Notes under the pieces: generated by a model
Databases searched by the model: none
What the model saw: only the letters and a program-made list of their open reading frames with translations
Told to the model about the DNA's origin: nothing
Shown here: one piece after another, positions 23,668 through 36,578 of the stretch
Layout: every line of letters starts with the position of its first letter
Numbering within the stretch: position 1 is the stretch's first letter
Made by a program: the position numbers and the translations under genes
NCBI GenBank assembly: GCA_027563935.2
Contig: CM050454.1
Location: forward strand, 52,852,596-52,916,595
Reading direction: 5' to 3'
DNA from: Costus lasius
Taxonomy: Eukaryota > Streptophyta > Magnoliopsida > Zingiberales > Costaceae
DNA length: 64,000 nucleotides

Positions 23668-25548
23668 TTGCACTAGGACCTTGCATTGAGCAACCTCAAC
23701 ACCGTGTCCTAAGCACGACCTGCCACGCTCCTGCTGCGCCAGAGCATCGGTCTATGGGCCTATCACGATTGTATCAGTGTTCATATCTGCTATATATCAA
23801 GTACCTCTGTCCCTAAGACAAGATATAAGCATCTGAGTATGCCTGCGAGGTTCAACAAAGAACTCCCACTACTTCCCAAAAGCACTTGCATACTCTGCTT
23901 TCAATTAGTCTGCTCTGAAGCTCCCAAAGCTTCCAGCACCACTACAGGAACAGCTAGACTGTCATTGGTCTGACTGGAACAAGCTGCCAAGTGAATCCAC
24001 TGAGCTTTTCCTGTCATTACTGACAAAGAACCACCTTTTAGTTCTACATGGAACCAAAGTGTGTTCTTCATTCCTTATCCAGTGCCATGCACCTGGATTG
24101 GACCTAGTATCGATTGGTTATGCTCTCGGCACAAACCACATCTGGTCTATAATATACCATCATCGATGTATGTTATCTGACTTAGCACTTAGAGTTTCTT
24201 TGACTTATCCAAAAAAAAACTCTCACACCTACCCCATAGGTGATGTTTACTAAGTCATTCATCACAAGACATTTCTCAATCATCTATTCACCAAATGAAG
24301 GATCAGGATATCGTCTTTGATGATCTGTATGTCCCCAACATACAAGACCAGAGATGTCATCAAGCTCCCACTGAACTCAGGTACTATAAGGTGAAGATTC
24401 TTTGTCCAAGTTAGGAGTTACCCATAATATTGGCACACATGAATCGATTCAGCCTTTTCTCATACTTTCTGAACCTAGGTTGCCCCACAACCTAAATACG
24501 AGGCTCAGATTCCATCTTTGACCATCTGCGCTAGGTGGCTGACCTTGGATTGAATCCAAGTCATAATTTCCTCCCACTTGCCATTTTCAAGGAAATACAT
24601 TTCCAAGAAAACTAGCATCAAGAGCAACAATCACTTGTTCTCCTATGGGTCTATGGAAATTAGTATTCCTAAGTCAATTTAGGATACTCCACTTACACTT
24701 ATCAAATCTTGATTCTATGTCACTAGATTCAGACGTATGACCCCCAAAGTCTCACATCTATAGATCCTGATAATTAGTCATGTCATCTCCTTACCTGGAG
24801 ATACATTTAAGATGAAATAGTTCAGTGTTGAAGAAACTATCAGTATAACCTCAGTAAAGATATGGATGACTTTCAATTCCTCCCACTAGAACCACCTACC
24901 AAGGTGTTCTTCAGGAGTTATGAGCTATGAGCAAACCTCATACTCACTATGATAGTCACCTGTGGCTCAAGTACTCTTCATCCAACCTGGACTGAAGATC
25001 ACTTATGAATTTTGATAAGCTGGTTCCATAAATATTTTGGTAATCACGAATTCCTATCTTTTGACCTTTTAGTCCACTTCACCTCACTTGGTGAAAAATA
25101 TTTATTAGCAAACTAGTCTTTTGCCTATCTACAACATCTCGAAAGAGGTTAAGATAGTCAATCTTCTAGAAGGAGTTTGAATCCAAGAATTCATGTGCAT
25201 GAAGTTAGTGGATGCATTACTTGTTTATGATAAAATATTTGGGTCAGAAGATTGACATTCAATTTGAACCACTTATTTAATTCAAATTATTTTATTACCT
25301 CATTATTTTTTCACAATGTAATGACAAAAGATTTGCAAATGAAAAGAATAATAAATTCTTTTATTCCAAATATTTCTATTCCCAAGGAATAGATACAATG
25401 TCAATTACATGTTTGCAAAAATAAAACAATCCTATCAATGACAAAAGAAAAAAATAGCTCGGCAGCATCAATGCTCCAGCAGGATCTTCTTACTGTCATC
25501 CATGTCCTATTTCTCTGGAGCTCTTGCATATTTTTGTAAATATTAGTC
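23668..25548 (-). other. Non-coding interior of the copia-type element (3' side)
   Basis: 1.9 kb between gag and the 3' LTR. I looked for integrase, YVDD and RNase H words on the minus strand and saw none. The short frame at 25401-25589 is not convincing. It may be decayed pol or acquired sequence. Confidence 0.5.
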
Positions 25549-26280
25549 TCACCATGCGGTATAGAATACCCATGTACGGAAATAGACAATATAAGATTTG
25601 GTAATAAAATTACCTGAGCCTGAAGACGAAGGGTTACTTCTCTTCATCTCATTCTGAGGATGCTTGCAGTCTTTGCGCCAATGGCCCTCCTGGCCACAGT
25701 TGAAGCATTTGTTCTCCCTCACCCTGCCTTTCTTCAGTGCCTTGGCCTTGGACTTGCCCTTACCCCTTTTCCGCTTCTTACTGTCCTTGGAGACTATAAG
25801 AACGGACTTAGGTTTGGACCTGACCATTTCCTTCTCGGTCGATTCCAGCAGTTTAAGCAGCTCCTCATGAGTACAAGCAATTTTGTTCATATTAAAGTTA
25901 ATGATAAAAGAGCTATAACTCGTAGGTAGCGACTGCAGGATAAGGTCCGTAGCCACATCCTGATCCATCGGGTGTCCTAGCCTAGTGAGATGCGACAAGT
26001 ACCCAAGCAACTTGAGTACATGTGGTCCCACTGGAGCACCTTCAGGCATCTTGCACTGAAAAGCAGCCTTGGATGTTTCAAACCTTTATGTTCTAGCCTG
26101 TGACTCGAACAGTTGCTTTAGATGCGTGATGATCTGAAATGCATTCTGATCCTCATACTGCATCTGCAACTCGGACGACATCGTGACTAACATAAGGCAG
26201 CCAACATCCAGGGCATCATCCTGATGCTTGCAAAAAGCATCCCATTCAGCCGTGCGGGCTGTGGATGACGGTTGAGGAGG
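25549..26280 (-). pseudogene. copia gag, C-terminal part with zinc knuckle
   Basis: Continues from 36579 with AEWDAFCKHQDDALDVGCL. After one stop (TAA at 26086-26088) it goes on through GHPMDQDVATDLILQSLP, a basic Lys-rich stretch and a CCHC knuckle (CFNCGQEGHWRKDC). It ends shortly after the knuckle; the usual protease motif is not found. Gag of this family forms the particle and binds RNA. Confidence 0.85.
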
Positions 26281-28352
26281 TATTGTGATCCGAAAGGACA
26301 CACTTATAGATACAAGTAGGTAGACTAATTTAAGGTGTCGCAGCCAAAACTTATTTGGCTCACAGGGAACTGTCACCCCCTGATACGGCTCCAAAAACTT
26401 GTTGTCCCTAAACTTATAGTGTCCGCAAGTGCACGGATACTCGAAGTAATAAAGAAAATATTGATCCCACAGAGACCTTCATTATCAAGTACTGAATAAA
26501 TGATTTCTTACTATCTAGGCTAATCGAATTGGTGAAAAATAGCAATTGGAAACTAAAAACGGAATTATCAGAGAGAAAAGCTGGGACTAGGGTTTCGTTC
26601 ACTTCAACTTTTATGACTAGACATGATAAGGATTTCGTCAGTTCAATTTTATCATGATGAAGATGTAATTTACTTAATAAAAGAATTGTTTCACTTTCGT
26701 GCAAACAACCGAGCAGGGATTAATCCTCGCTTTCGCGCAAGATTCGTCCCAACGCTGAAGATAAGTAAATCATCAAACAATGAACTCAAGGATCACTTTC
26801 GTGCATCCGAATTCTTGGTTGATAATCTTTAGTGGAACTCAAGGATCACTTTCGTGCATCCGAGTTTCGACACTAGTTTTACTCATGGATCTCCAACGTT
26901 CCGATCCTTGCTTTCGCACAAGATCTCCATGTTTGACAAATAGACTCGATCTATAGATTCATATTATAATTATGACAATTATTCTACTAGAACAGATCAA
27001 ATAGGATCTAACCTAAGGAAGAGTTCCTAACATGCAATTCTAGGGTTCCAAATTCTCAAGCAATTACCTTTCAGTCAATAGCGAAAATTCTAAGAACATA
27101 ATTAGTAACATGGAACTATAGAGAGTCTAAGCACAATTGTCACATGAGCAAAATCATCATGTTAAGATTAAACACAACGAAATAGTGAAGAAGTAGTCAT
27201 CTAGTCATTAAAAATCGGGTGAATTACTCCCCTATGTCCCAAAAATAGTTTAAGCTAGCATCGTGAAGAAATTACAATAAGTCATGGTTTCAGAAAGATC
27301 AAAAATCGAAGGAAAAGAGAAGTTTAGAAAATACAGCACGGCTGTGAAGTATTTCACAGCCGTAATTTGCAATTGAAAGCGATGAACAGTGTCGGCGCCT
27401 CCTCTTTCTTCTATTTCTCTTCCAATCGATCTCCTTTCGATCTGAAACTTCTGGTGTGTGGTCTCCTTCTTCAGACGAAGCTTCAATATGAAAATCATGG
27501 CCGGAGGTGCTTTGGATCAGTCGTGGCGGTGAAACCCTAGGCGGAGGCGTGAATCGCAATTTCTCCCTCGATAGTGGATGAAAATTGGGGCTTTTGGTCT
27601 CTCTGTAATCCTCTCATCACCAGCTCCCCTTTTGCTTCTTACGGCATCCAATTTAAAGCTTTGGATCGCTCGCAATCGTCTTCGCAAGAATCGGGCACTG
27701 GAATTAACCTGGGCGTCGTGTTAAAAATAGATATTACGGCAATGTAATATTTTACGTCACTGCCATAAAATCCCTCGAGTGTTCTGTTCCTAAAAAGGCT
27801 GGGAATTACGGCACCATAATCTGGTTTACGGTCGTGCCGTAAAATCGGCTGAACTCTCTGTTCGGAAGTGACTGGAAAATACGACCCGTGTAATCCTTTA
27901 CGGTAGTGCCATAAAATCGAGCGAAGTTTCTGTTCTGAAGCGCTCTGAAATACGGTACCGTAATATTGTTTACGACGGTGCCGTAAAATTTGAAAAACTT
28001 TCTGTTCGAAAATTCTTCAAAATACGGCAAGGCTCGGATTTTACGGTACTGTCTGAAAATACGGTACCGTAAAATGGGTTACGGCACTACCGTAATTTGC
28101 TGATTTGCTCTGTTTGGTGTGAAATTTCTTGGGTGATCTCCTCTTGATGATGGTAATCCTTCTATGTATTTGATTTTTCTTGAAAATGCCTAAAAATAGT
28201 GCCTTTTTACCTGAAAACCATGAAAAACCAAAATAGAAGTAGACTTTGCAATATTCGATGAATTTAGCATGAAAACAAGTGAAAGATCTTCAATCTAGCA
28301 TGAAAAGATATCCAAAATGATATAAAATATACTACATATTTTGGTGTCATCA
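26281..28352 (-). repeat. 3' LTR of the Athila-like element
   Basis: 2072 bp, beginning TATTGTGATCC and ending GTCATCA on the plus strand. The minus-strand word ttgcttaaggacaagcaaag, common before the 3' LTR of Athila-like elements, lies just outside at about 28370-28392. Confidence 0.92.
27720..28105 (-). repeat. ~73-bp dyad tandem repeat in the 3' LTR
   Basis: About four to five units; the anchor ctgttc recurs at 27784, 27857, 27930 and 28002 (73, 73, 72 bp). Each unit holds facing copies of TTACGG/CCGTAA, for example TACGGTACCGTAA. It sits 250-630 bp from the LTR start, where a U3 promoter is expected. Confidence 0.85.
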
Positions 28353-29225
28353 AAATACATAAGGCTCAAACTTTGCTTGTCCTTAAGCAAAAAATCAAAA
28401 TTTTGAAATCAAAATTTGATTAAAAGAATAACCTTTTCATGCTCAATAAATTTCTAAAATACAAACATCAATGAAAAACTCTATCGATTGATTTACAAAA
28501 CTTCAAATAAGGATACCGGAGTTTATGTGAAATGATTTCTCTCATGGCATGTACCCACATAGATACATACTTTTTCTATTTATTGCTTCAACCCATGACC
28601 TTCGGTACCACTGCGCTTTCCCATAGTGCCAAGTAGGGGAGATTCTCACTATTTTTGTGGATCTTGGATTCTTATTTCCCAACAAATAGCAAGCATAGAC
28701 TAAACATCTACTAGGTTAATCAATTGATCTCGATTCATAAATCATACTCATATACTCATTTTATTTAAAAGAAAAGTTTCACCTTTAGATTTTATTCCTC
28801 AAACATTATATCTATCCAAAATTTCATGTATCAACTAATGTCATATTTCAATAGATAAATATGTATTGAGGAAATAAATCTAGCATGATAGGGCTATATC
28901 TCTAATCATGGATTCGAGTTCAGTCATCATCAAAAATCATCAAAACATGTCCATATATCACATTTAATCAAAATATTTTCATCATCCCATCATATCATCA
29001 AGAAACAATATCATCATAATGCAGTACAACCATATCGAAAAGCGAATCAGAATATCAATATTTGTCATACAACCATATCGAAAACTTAGTGCAATTATCA
29101 AAAATCAGTGGCGGCGATTATGAAGCGTCATCCCTCCTCCCTTCATCATTTGAAAAATCAATGAAATATTTATGGAAACATACAACATGGGAAAAAAGTA
29201 AAGGAAAACAATACTCACAAAACAT
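28353..29225 (-). other. 3' non-coding end of the Athila-like element
   Basis: Sequence between the ORF-1-like gene and the 3' LTR, AT-rich, with no gene. Confidence 0.6.
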
Positions 29226-30605
29226 CTACTCGTCACCATCTGATCGTGTAGCCTCTGAATCTCTCGCAGCAGCCTCCATGGGATCATAATATGGTGTTCC
29301 TCCTTGATCACCCTGGTATCCATAATCTCTATGATCTGCATAACCAAAACAGTCAAAAAGGAAATTACCCATGTCTTCCATATGATTACATAACCTCTTC
29401 ATATCCCTCTGGATGTGCCCTAGAGTCTCTTCCATCCTCTCCTGGCGGCGTTCTTGATTATACATTTGTGCTGTGAGTGCCTGGAAACCTGGATCGTGGT
29501 GGCTAGCAAAGCCACCCCTCGTCCCATGTGAAGAAGTACCGGCGGGCTGTGAAGAATCATGAGGAGGTGACTCCATCCCATAAGGATCACTCCTTCCACC
29601 CCAGGTGGGTGGTGGTGGAGCTGTGTCAAGTGGTGGAGCAAAGGCTGCCTCTGCTGTACTGGGAGATAGCTTCCAGTTAGCTCTATCTCTGACTGTAGTC
29701 TTCTCAATGTGAGGTAGAGGTAGAGGAGGGACATTTGGCCCAAGGACCAAACAAAAAGTGTCTCCTTCTCTTACAATCATCTTCATTGCTATGCAAGACT
29801 CAATGTCGAGTCTTGCATTCCCTCGTGCCAACTCAACCCCATAGGGTTCAATCCCGAAATACCTAGCTATAGGAGTGATCAGACCTCCTATCACCACAGA
29901 TCCTCTATGTGCTCTAGCCACCTTATCCATATGCTTGATCATGAAATAGGCCACATCCACTGCAAATCCACTGAGCATACCCCAAAGAAAATACAGCTCA
30001 TGCTGACGGACCATGCCGTCACTATCCCCTCTCCCAAATACTGTGTGTGCCAGAACCCTATGAGCATACTTAATACAAGGGTTCATGATCTTACTAGCTC
30101 TGGCAGAAACAGCATAGAAGTGATTTTCATTAGTGATTTGGTTCCAAAAAATGTTCTCCATAAATCCCAGGGGTATCTCAATGTACCCTCCTGTACTCAT
30201 GCCAAAGATGTCTCAAACCTCCTGCAGTGTTAACTCTCTTTCTTCATTTGCCAATCTAAAAGTAATTTTTCCATTCGCAGGGCTATGGGAAAACTCTTTC
30301 AATTCTATGACTAGGCTGCTCAAGAACTCTAAAACCAATGGCAGATAGGTGTACGGGGTCATCTGAAAGAACTTCCTAGCTTGGATTCTCTCAAACATCC
30401 AGAGCACATTATCATAAAGCCCTAAGGCTTCAAGTGTCCTCTGATCAGCATATTTTGTGTTGACAATTCTTCTTTCAATCAATTTGTTGTATCTGGTCTC
30501 TTGCATCTCATTCCTAAAGATGATTCCATGGGGGTTCTAAGGTTGAGATGGTTCTGTAGGGGCTGTCCCCTTCTCCCTTGGGAAAATTACCTTTCTCCTT
30601 GGCAT
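29226..30605 (-). pseudogene. ATHILA ORF-1-like (post-pol) gene, two stops
   Basis: Best start is the ATG at 30603-30605, giving MPRRKVIFPRE, a basic N terminus. The core (RYNKLIERRIVNTKYADQ, LPLVLEFLSSL, IEIPLGFMENIFW, HRVLAHTVFGRGDSDGMV) matches the ATHILA ORF-1 family, which lies after pol in Athila elements and is sometimes called env-like. Stops: TAG at about 30537-30539 where Gln fits, and TGA at about 30213-30215 where Arg fits; both are C-to-T changes. The C-terminal third is Pro/Ser/Gly-rich. The function of this family is not established. Confidence 0.78.
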
Positions 30606-31758
30606 ATTTGTTAACAAGCTGCAAACTCACAATTTAATGGCAGTAAACAATAATACAGTTCAATTCAAGTCAAATGACATCCTATCGACATGTTCTATTA
30701 TCATAAAAACAGGGCACAAACAGGGCATGTAATCTCAATCTCAACTCAATATGGCAGGCATGAATCATAATTTCAGCATCATTAATAGCACTAATTAAGT
30801 AAATAGGAAGCAAAAATCAACTCATAACTCAAGCTCAAACTCAAAAATCAACAAAACCGTGAGTGAACAGTGACTTTACCACGCTTTAGCCTATTTCAGC
30901 TCAAATCACCTATGAAATCAGCCCAAATTCTTTTCGAATAGCAAAGAATTGAAAGCTTATCCTATAACGAGTGAATAGAAACAAAAATCACTCAAAATAG
31001 TTGAGAATCGAGCGAAAACGAGTGAAAGGGGTGAAAACTGGAAAAAACTCGTTAAATCGGTGAAACGGTTAGCTAATCGACGACGAGAGTTGAACGGGAA
31101 AGGTCGCCGGCGATCACTGAAGGTCGGAGACAATCGGAGATTCAAGAGTGGCTTGAAAATGAGCGAGAACGAAGGTAAAACCCTAAATACGGCACAGAAC
31201 TCGCGTGTCGGAAAGCAGATTATGGCGGTGTAATGTATTACGGTATTGTCGTAAAATCACGAAAGCTCTCGGCTCGATAGTGGTTCAAAAATACGGTACT
31301 GTAAAATCCTTTACGACACCACCGTAAAATCTCAGAACCTTTCTGTTCAAAAACAACGCGGAATTACGATACCGTAAAACAGCTTTACGGTACCTGCCAT
31401 AACACTCAAATAGCAAAAAAAAATTTTCGAAAATTGAAAATTTAGAAAATCAAAAAATAAAATTTCGTTGAAAATACGCTATCGTAAAATACCTTACAGC
31501 AGTACCGTAATTTCCCAGCAACTTTCTGATCGAAAGAGGTTGGAATACGGTACCGTAAAATACCTTACGGTAGTGCCGTAATTTGCTCCAAATCATAATT
31601 TACCTACAAAAATAAAAGAAAAATTAGTATCAAGCTAAAATTAAGTTAAAAAACAAAATAGAGATTAGAAAGCTTAGGTTGCCTCCCAAGAAGCGCTAAT
31701 TTGAAGGTCATTAACTTGACCCTTTAACACTCGGATTTGATCATGAATTCCTAGATTT
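30606..31758 (-). other. Spacer upstream of the ORF-1-like gene, promoter-like
   Basis: Non-coding 1.15 kb where pol should be. Read in the minus direction it has a dyad repeat array (31180-31600), then TTTAGGGTTTT at about 31175, then a pyrimidine-rich leader-like stretch before the ATG at 30605. This order resembles the LTR and suggests a promoter for ORF-1; that is inference. Confidence 0.5.
31180..31600 (-). repeat. Internal copy of the LTR dyad repeat
   Basis: Units with acggtaccgtaaaat and ccttacggtagtgccgtaa, in the same orientation as the LTR arrays. Spacing is less regular and an A-rich segment interrupts the array at about 31415-31475. Confidence 0.75.
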
Positions 31759-34383
31759 CTACTCTGATTTTTCAACATAAGGCTCAATCTTGAAACAATA
31801 TCCAATTTTGCTCAGGATCCTTTCTATTTTGTCAATCAATCTAGAGCTTTCTCTTCTTTTCTTCCTCCTTGTCTTTTTCTTTTTCTGCAATTGCTCATCA
31901 ATATCCTCAAAAAGATTGTTAGATTCATTATTTGAGGTTTCATCAAACAGACTTGAAACATCAGAAATTTCATCATTAAATATTTCAACATTACAACAAG
32001 ATCCTGAATATGAAAGTTTGTTCAATGAATCATTAAGATTAAATTCAATCTTATTGTCATATATATCAAAAGTAAGCTTTCCCTCTTTCACATCTATGTT
32101 CACCTTAGCAGTGGCCAATAGTGGTCTACCAAGAATTATAGGATTTCTAGAATTTTCCTCCATGTCTAACACTACAAAATCTGCAGGAATGAAAAACTTA
32201 CCAATTTGTACAGGAACATTCTCTAAAATTCCTATAGGATACTTTACCGATGAGTCGGCGAGCTGTAAGGATATGGATGTATGCTTTAGCTCTCCAAGAT
32301 TTAGTTTCCTGTAAGTAGAAAGAGGCATTAGACTCACACTGGCACCTAGGTCACATAAGGCTCGGTCAAAAGCCATAGTGCCTATTGAACAAGGTATAGA
32401 AAAACTACCTGTATCCTTCAGTGTAGGTGGCAGTTTGTTCTGTATGATAGCACTACAATCCTCTGTTAGAGTAACCATGCATGTACCATAATCATCCAAT
32501 CTCCTTTTACTAGACAATATCTCTTTTAAAAACTTGGCATAAGAAGGCATTTGAGTAATAGCTTCTGTGAAAGGAATATTAATATAAAGCTTTTTAAGAA
32601 CATCAAGAAACTTGCCAAATTGTTTGTCTAGTTTGTTTTGATTTAACCTTTGAGGAAAAGGTATTGGTGGTCTATAGGGTGGAGGCAAATCAGGCTTAAA
32701 ATTATCTTCTTCACATGACACACCCCCTTTTGGTTCATCACCCTTTTGAGGTGTTAAACTAGGCAGGGTTTGTTCATGTTTAGGGGACTTTTCTAATTCT
32801 AATTCCTCATCATGATCACAATAAGACTCTTTTTCAGTGTTCTCAAATCTCCCTCTAGGTTCTCCAAGTTGTTTTCCACTTCTAGTCATAATGGCATTAC
32901 AGTGTTCCCTAGGGTTTATCTCTGGTTTAGCAGGTAATTTCCCAGGGGGTCTGTAAGGTGCACTAGCTTGCTGGGCAATCTGATTTTCAAGAATTTTGTT
33001 GTGGGCTTTTACTCTTTCCAATCTGGAGTTGATTTGATGAAAACTTTCCTTAAATTCTTCAATTTGTCTATTTTGATTTAACATAAGTTGGTCTTGCTTA
33101 GACATAAACTCTCCAATTTTTCTATCTTGACTTAACATAAGCTGATTTTGACTGGCCATTATTTTTTCAAACATGGATTCTATATTTGAATTCTGATTTT
33201 GATTTTGATTCTGGTTTGGTCTTTGATATCCTTTGTTTTCAGTGTTTCCCCCTACATTGTTATTGTTTTTCCATGAAAGGTTGGGATGATTTCTCTATCC
33301 AGGGTTATATGTACTAGAATAGGGATCATTAGGTCTACTTTGATTATAATTCCCTATGGCATTCACATGCTCATTACCCTGATCAATAACTATTCTACAA
33401 TGTTCAGAAGAATGACCATCATTGCCACAAATTTCACAAGTGATAGAGGAAACAGAAGCAGTCTGCATAGAATTTAACTTACTGCACAAAAAGTCTACCT
33501 TCTCTGCTAAGGATCGCCATCCATCACTTTCACCCTTACCTTGAGAAGACTTGTAAAGTACTCCTCTCTCGGTATTCCATTGATTGTGATTTAGTGCCAT
33601 CTCTTCTAGTAATCTGAAGGCATCATCAGGTGTTTTGTTCATAAGAGCTCCACCTGCAGCAGCATCCACAGTTAATTTGGTATTATTTGATAAAGCATAG
33701 TAAAAAGTTTGCAATAAACTCCAATCTTCAATGCCATGGTGAGGACACTTCCGCTGTAATTCGTTGAATCTCTCCCAGGCCTCACTGAATGACTCCCCAT
33801 CTCTTTGTTGAAAGTTTGTAATTTGATTTCTCAACTGAATTGTCTTGCTTGGAGGGAAGTATTTTGTCAAGAAGGAATTTTGCAGTTGGTTCCAGGTTGT
33901 GAAGGTACCGGTTGGTTGTGATTGAAGCCATATCTTTGCCCGGTCCCTAAGAGAAAAAGGAAAAAGTCTCAGTTTCAAAGCGTCATAAGAAACACCATTA
34001 AATTTAATAGTATCGCATAATTCAAGAAATAAGGACAAGTGTTGGTTGGGATCCTCCAGTGGAGATCCTCTAAACTAGTTCTGTTGAATCATTGAAATAA
34101 AAGCAGGCTTAATCTCAAAATTGTTGGCTTCTATTGCTGGTCTAGTAATACTATAATGGATTTCTTGAGGATTAGGGGCTGCATAGTCCCTAAGTGTTCT
34201 CTGATTATTCTGATTGTCTCCTATCTCTAATATTTCTTCTTGTAACTCTGGTTGGGATGTCTCTTGCAATCCTTCTTCTAATCTCAACTTCCTGCGCACT
34301 CTTAGTGTTCTATTGATTTCAGGATCCAATGGTACAAGTGGTCCTAACCTAAGACTCATGGGCATGCAAAGTAGATAGATCAA
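31759..34383 (-). pseudogene. Athila-like gag-protease gene, two stops
   Basis: One frame from 34383 to 31759. Gag motifs: LRLFPFSLRDRAKIWLQ, FLTKYFPPSKT, ESFSEAWERFNELQRKCPHH. A CCHC knuckle follows (CEICGNDGHSSEHC). The protease region has ALCDLGASVSLMPLS and ends with NPIILGRPLLATA. Two nonsense codons interrupt it: TAG at 34075-34077 where Gln is expected, and TAG at 33295-33297 where Trp is expected. After the protease the frame closes with KIEPYVEKSE and no RT follows, so this is the only structural gene left. Confidence 0.88.
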
Positions 34384-34481
34384 GTGATTTCAAGAAAAAC
34401 AGAAAATAACAGTAAATAAAAAATAGTAAATAAACCTAATCTAGCAATAATCTCAATATCTTCAATATTGATAAAAGCTAA

Positions 34482-34501
34482 GGTCCCCGGCAACAGCGCC
34501 A
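34482..34501 (-). other. Primer-binding site, tRNA-Asp type
   Basis: The minus strand reads TGGCGCTGTTGCCGGGGACC, a near match to the complement of the plant tRNA-Asp 3' end (TGGCGCCGTTGCCGGGGA). This site is characteristic of Athila elements. Confidence 0.88.
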
Positions 34502-34507
34502 AAAACT

Positions 34508-36578
34508 TGTTGTGATCCGAAAGGACACACTTATAGATACAAGTAGGTAGACTAATTTAAGGTGTCGCAGCCAAAACTTATTTGGCGCACAGGGAACTGT
34601 CACCCCCTGATACGGCTCCAAAAACTTGTTGTCCCTAAACTTGTAGTGTCCGCAAGTGCACGGATACTCGAAGTAATAAAGAAAATATCGATCCCACAGA
34701 GACCTTCGTTATCAAGTACTGAATAATTGATTTCTTACTATCTAGGCTAATCGAATTGGTGAAAAATAGCAATTGGAAACTAAAAACGGAATTATCAGAG
34801 AGAAAAGCTGGGACTAGGGTTTCGTTCACTTCAACTTTTATGACTAGACATGATAAGGATTTCGTCAGTTCAATTTTATCATGATGAAGATGTAATTTAC
34901 TTAATAAAAGAATTGTTTCACTTTCGTGCAAACAACCGAGCAGGGATTAATCCTCGCTTTCGCGCAAGATTCGTCCCAACGCTGAAGATAAGTAAATCAT
35001 CAAACAATGAACTCAAGGATCACTTTCGTGCATCCGAATTCTTGGTTGATAATCTTTAGTGGAACTCAAGGATCACTTTCGTGCATCCGAGTTTCGACAC
35101 TAGTTTTACTCATGGATCTCCAACGTTCCGATCCTTGCTTTCGCACAAGATCTCCACGTTTGACAAATAGACTTGATCTATAGATTCATATTATAATTAT
35201 GGCAATTATTCTACTAGAACAGATCAAATAGGATCTAACCTAAGGATGGGTTCCTAACATGCAATTCTAGGGTTCCAAATTCTCAAGCAATTACCTTTCA
35301 GTCAATAGCGAAAATTCTAAGAACATAATTAGTAACATGAAACTATAGAGAGTCTAAGCACAATTGTCACATGAGCAAAATCATCATGTTAAGATTAAAC
35401 ACAATGAAATAGTGAAGAAGTAGTCATCTAGTCATTAAAAATCGGGTGAATTACTCCCCTATGTGCCAAAAATAGTTTAAGCTAGCATCATGAAGAAATT
35501 ACAATAAGTCATGGTTTCAGAAGATCGAAAATCGAAGGAAAAGAGAAGTTTAGAAAATACAGCACGGCTATGAAGTATTTCACAGCCGTAATTTGCAATT
35601 GAAAGCGATGAACAGTATCGACGCCTCCTCTTTCTTCGATTTCTCTTCCAATCGATCTCTTTTTGATCTGAAACTTCTGGTGTGTGGTCTCCTTCTTCAG
35701 ACGAAGCTTCAGTATGAAAATCAAGGCCGGAGGTGCTTTGGATCGGTCGCGGCGGCGAAGCCCTAGGCGGCGGCGTGAATCGCAATTTCTCCCTCGACAG
35801 TGGATGAAAATTGGGGCTTTTGGTCTCTCTGTAATCCTCTCGTCACCAGCTCCCCTTTTGCTTCTTACGACATCCAATTTGATGCTCTGGATCGCTCACA
35901 ATCGTATCCGCAAGAATCGGGCACTGGAATTAACCTGGGCGTCGTGTTAAAAATAGATATTACGGCAATGTAATATTTTACGTCACTGCCATAAAATCCC
36001 TCGAGTGTTCTGTTCCTAAAAAGGCTGGGAATTACGGCACCATAATCTGGTTTACGGTCGTGCCGTAAAATCGGCTGAACTCTCTGTTCGGAAGTGACTG
36101 GAAAATACGACCCGTGTAATCCTTTACGGTAGTGCCATAAAATCGAGCGAAGTTTCTGTTCTGAAGCGCTCTGAAATACGGTACCGTAATATTGTTTACG
36201 ACGGTGCCGTAAAATTTGAAAAACTTTCTGTTCGAAAATTCTTCAAAATACGGCAAGGCTCGGATTTTACGGTACTGTCTGAAAATACGGTACCGTAAAA
36301 TGGGTTACGACACTGTCGTAATTTGCTGATTTGCTCTATTTGGTGTGAAATTTCTTGGGTGATCTCCTCTTGATGATGGTAATCCTTCTATGTATTTGAT
36401 TTTGCTTGAAAATGCCTAAAAATAGTGCCTTTTTACCTGAAAACCATGAAAAACCAAAATAGAAGTAGACTTTGCAATATTCGATGAATTTAACATGAAA
36501 ACAAGTGAAAGATCTTCAATCTAGTATGAACAGATATCCAAAATGATACAAAATATACTATATATTTTGGTGTCATTA
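34508..36578 (-). repeat. 5' LTR of the Athila-like element
   Basis: 2071 bp, beginning TGTTGTGATCC and ending GTCATTA on the plus strand. Matches 26281-28352 with scattered substitutions. Confidence 0.92.
35944..36331 (-). repeat. ~73-bp dyad tandem repeat in the 5' LTR
   Basis: Same array as at 27720-28105 with a few substitutions, some in the last unit (ttacgacactgtcgtaa against ttacggcactaccgtaa). Confidence 0.85.

Larger units (their letters stand above)
26281..36578 (-). mobile_element. Athila-like Ty3/gypsy element lacking RT-RNase H-integrase
   Basis: LTRs 26281-28352 and 34508-36578 flanked by ggagg (26276-26280 and 36579-36583), inserted in the copia gag gene. A tRNA-Asp-type primer site, Athila-type gag, DLGA protease and a downstream ATHILA ORF-1-like gene define the lineage and minus orientation. 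Between the protease (ending 31759) and the ORF-1-like gene (starting 30605) only 1.15 kb of non-coding DNA remains, so RT, RNase H and integrase are gone. Gag-protease and ORF-1 carry two nonsense codons each. Both outer LTR ends are TA instead of the TG and CA seen at the inner ends. Confidence 0.92.

Noticed and set aside
23668..25548. Pol gene in the copia-type element
   Set aside because: No integrase, YVDD or RNase H motif seen in any minus-strand frame.
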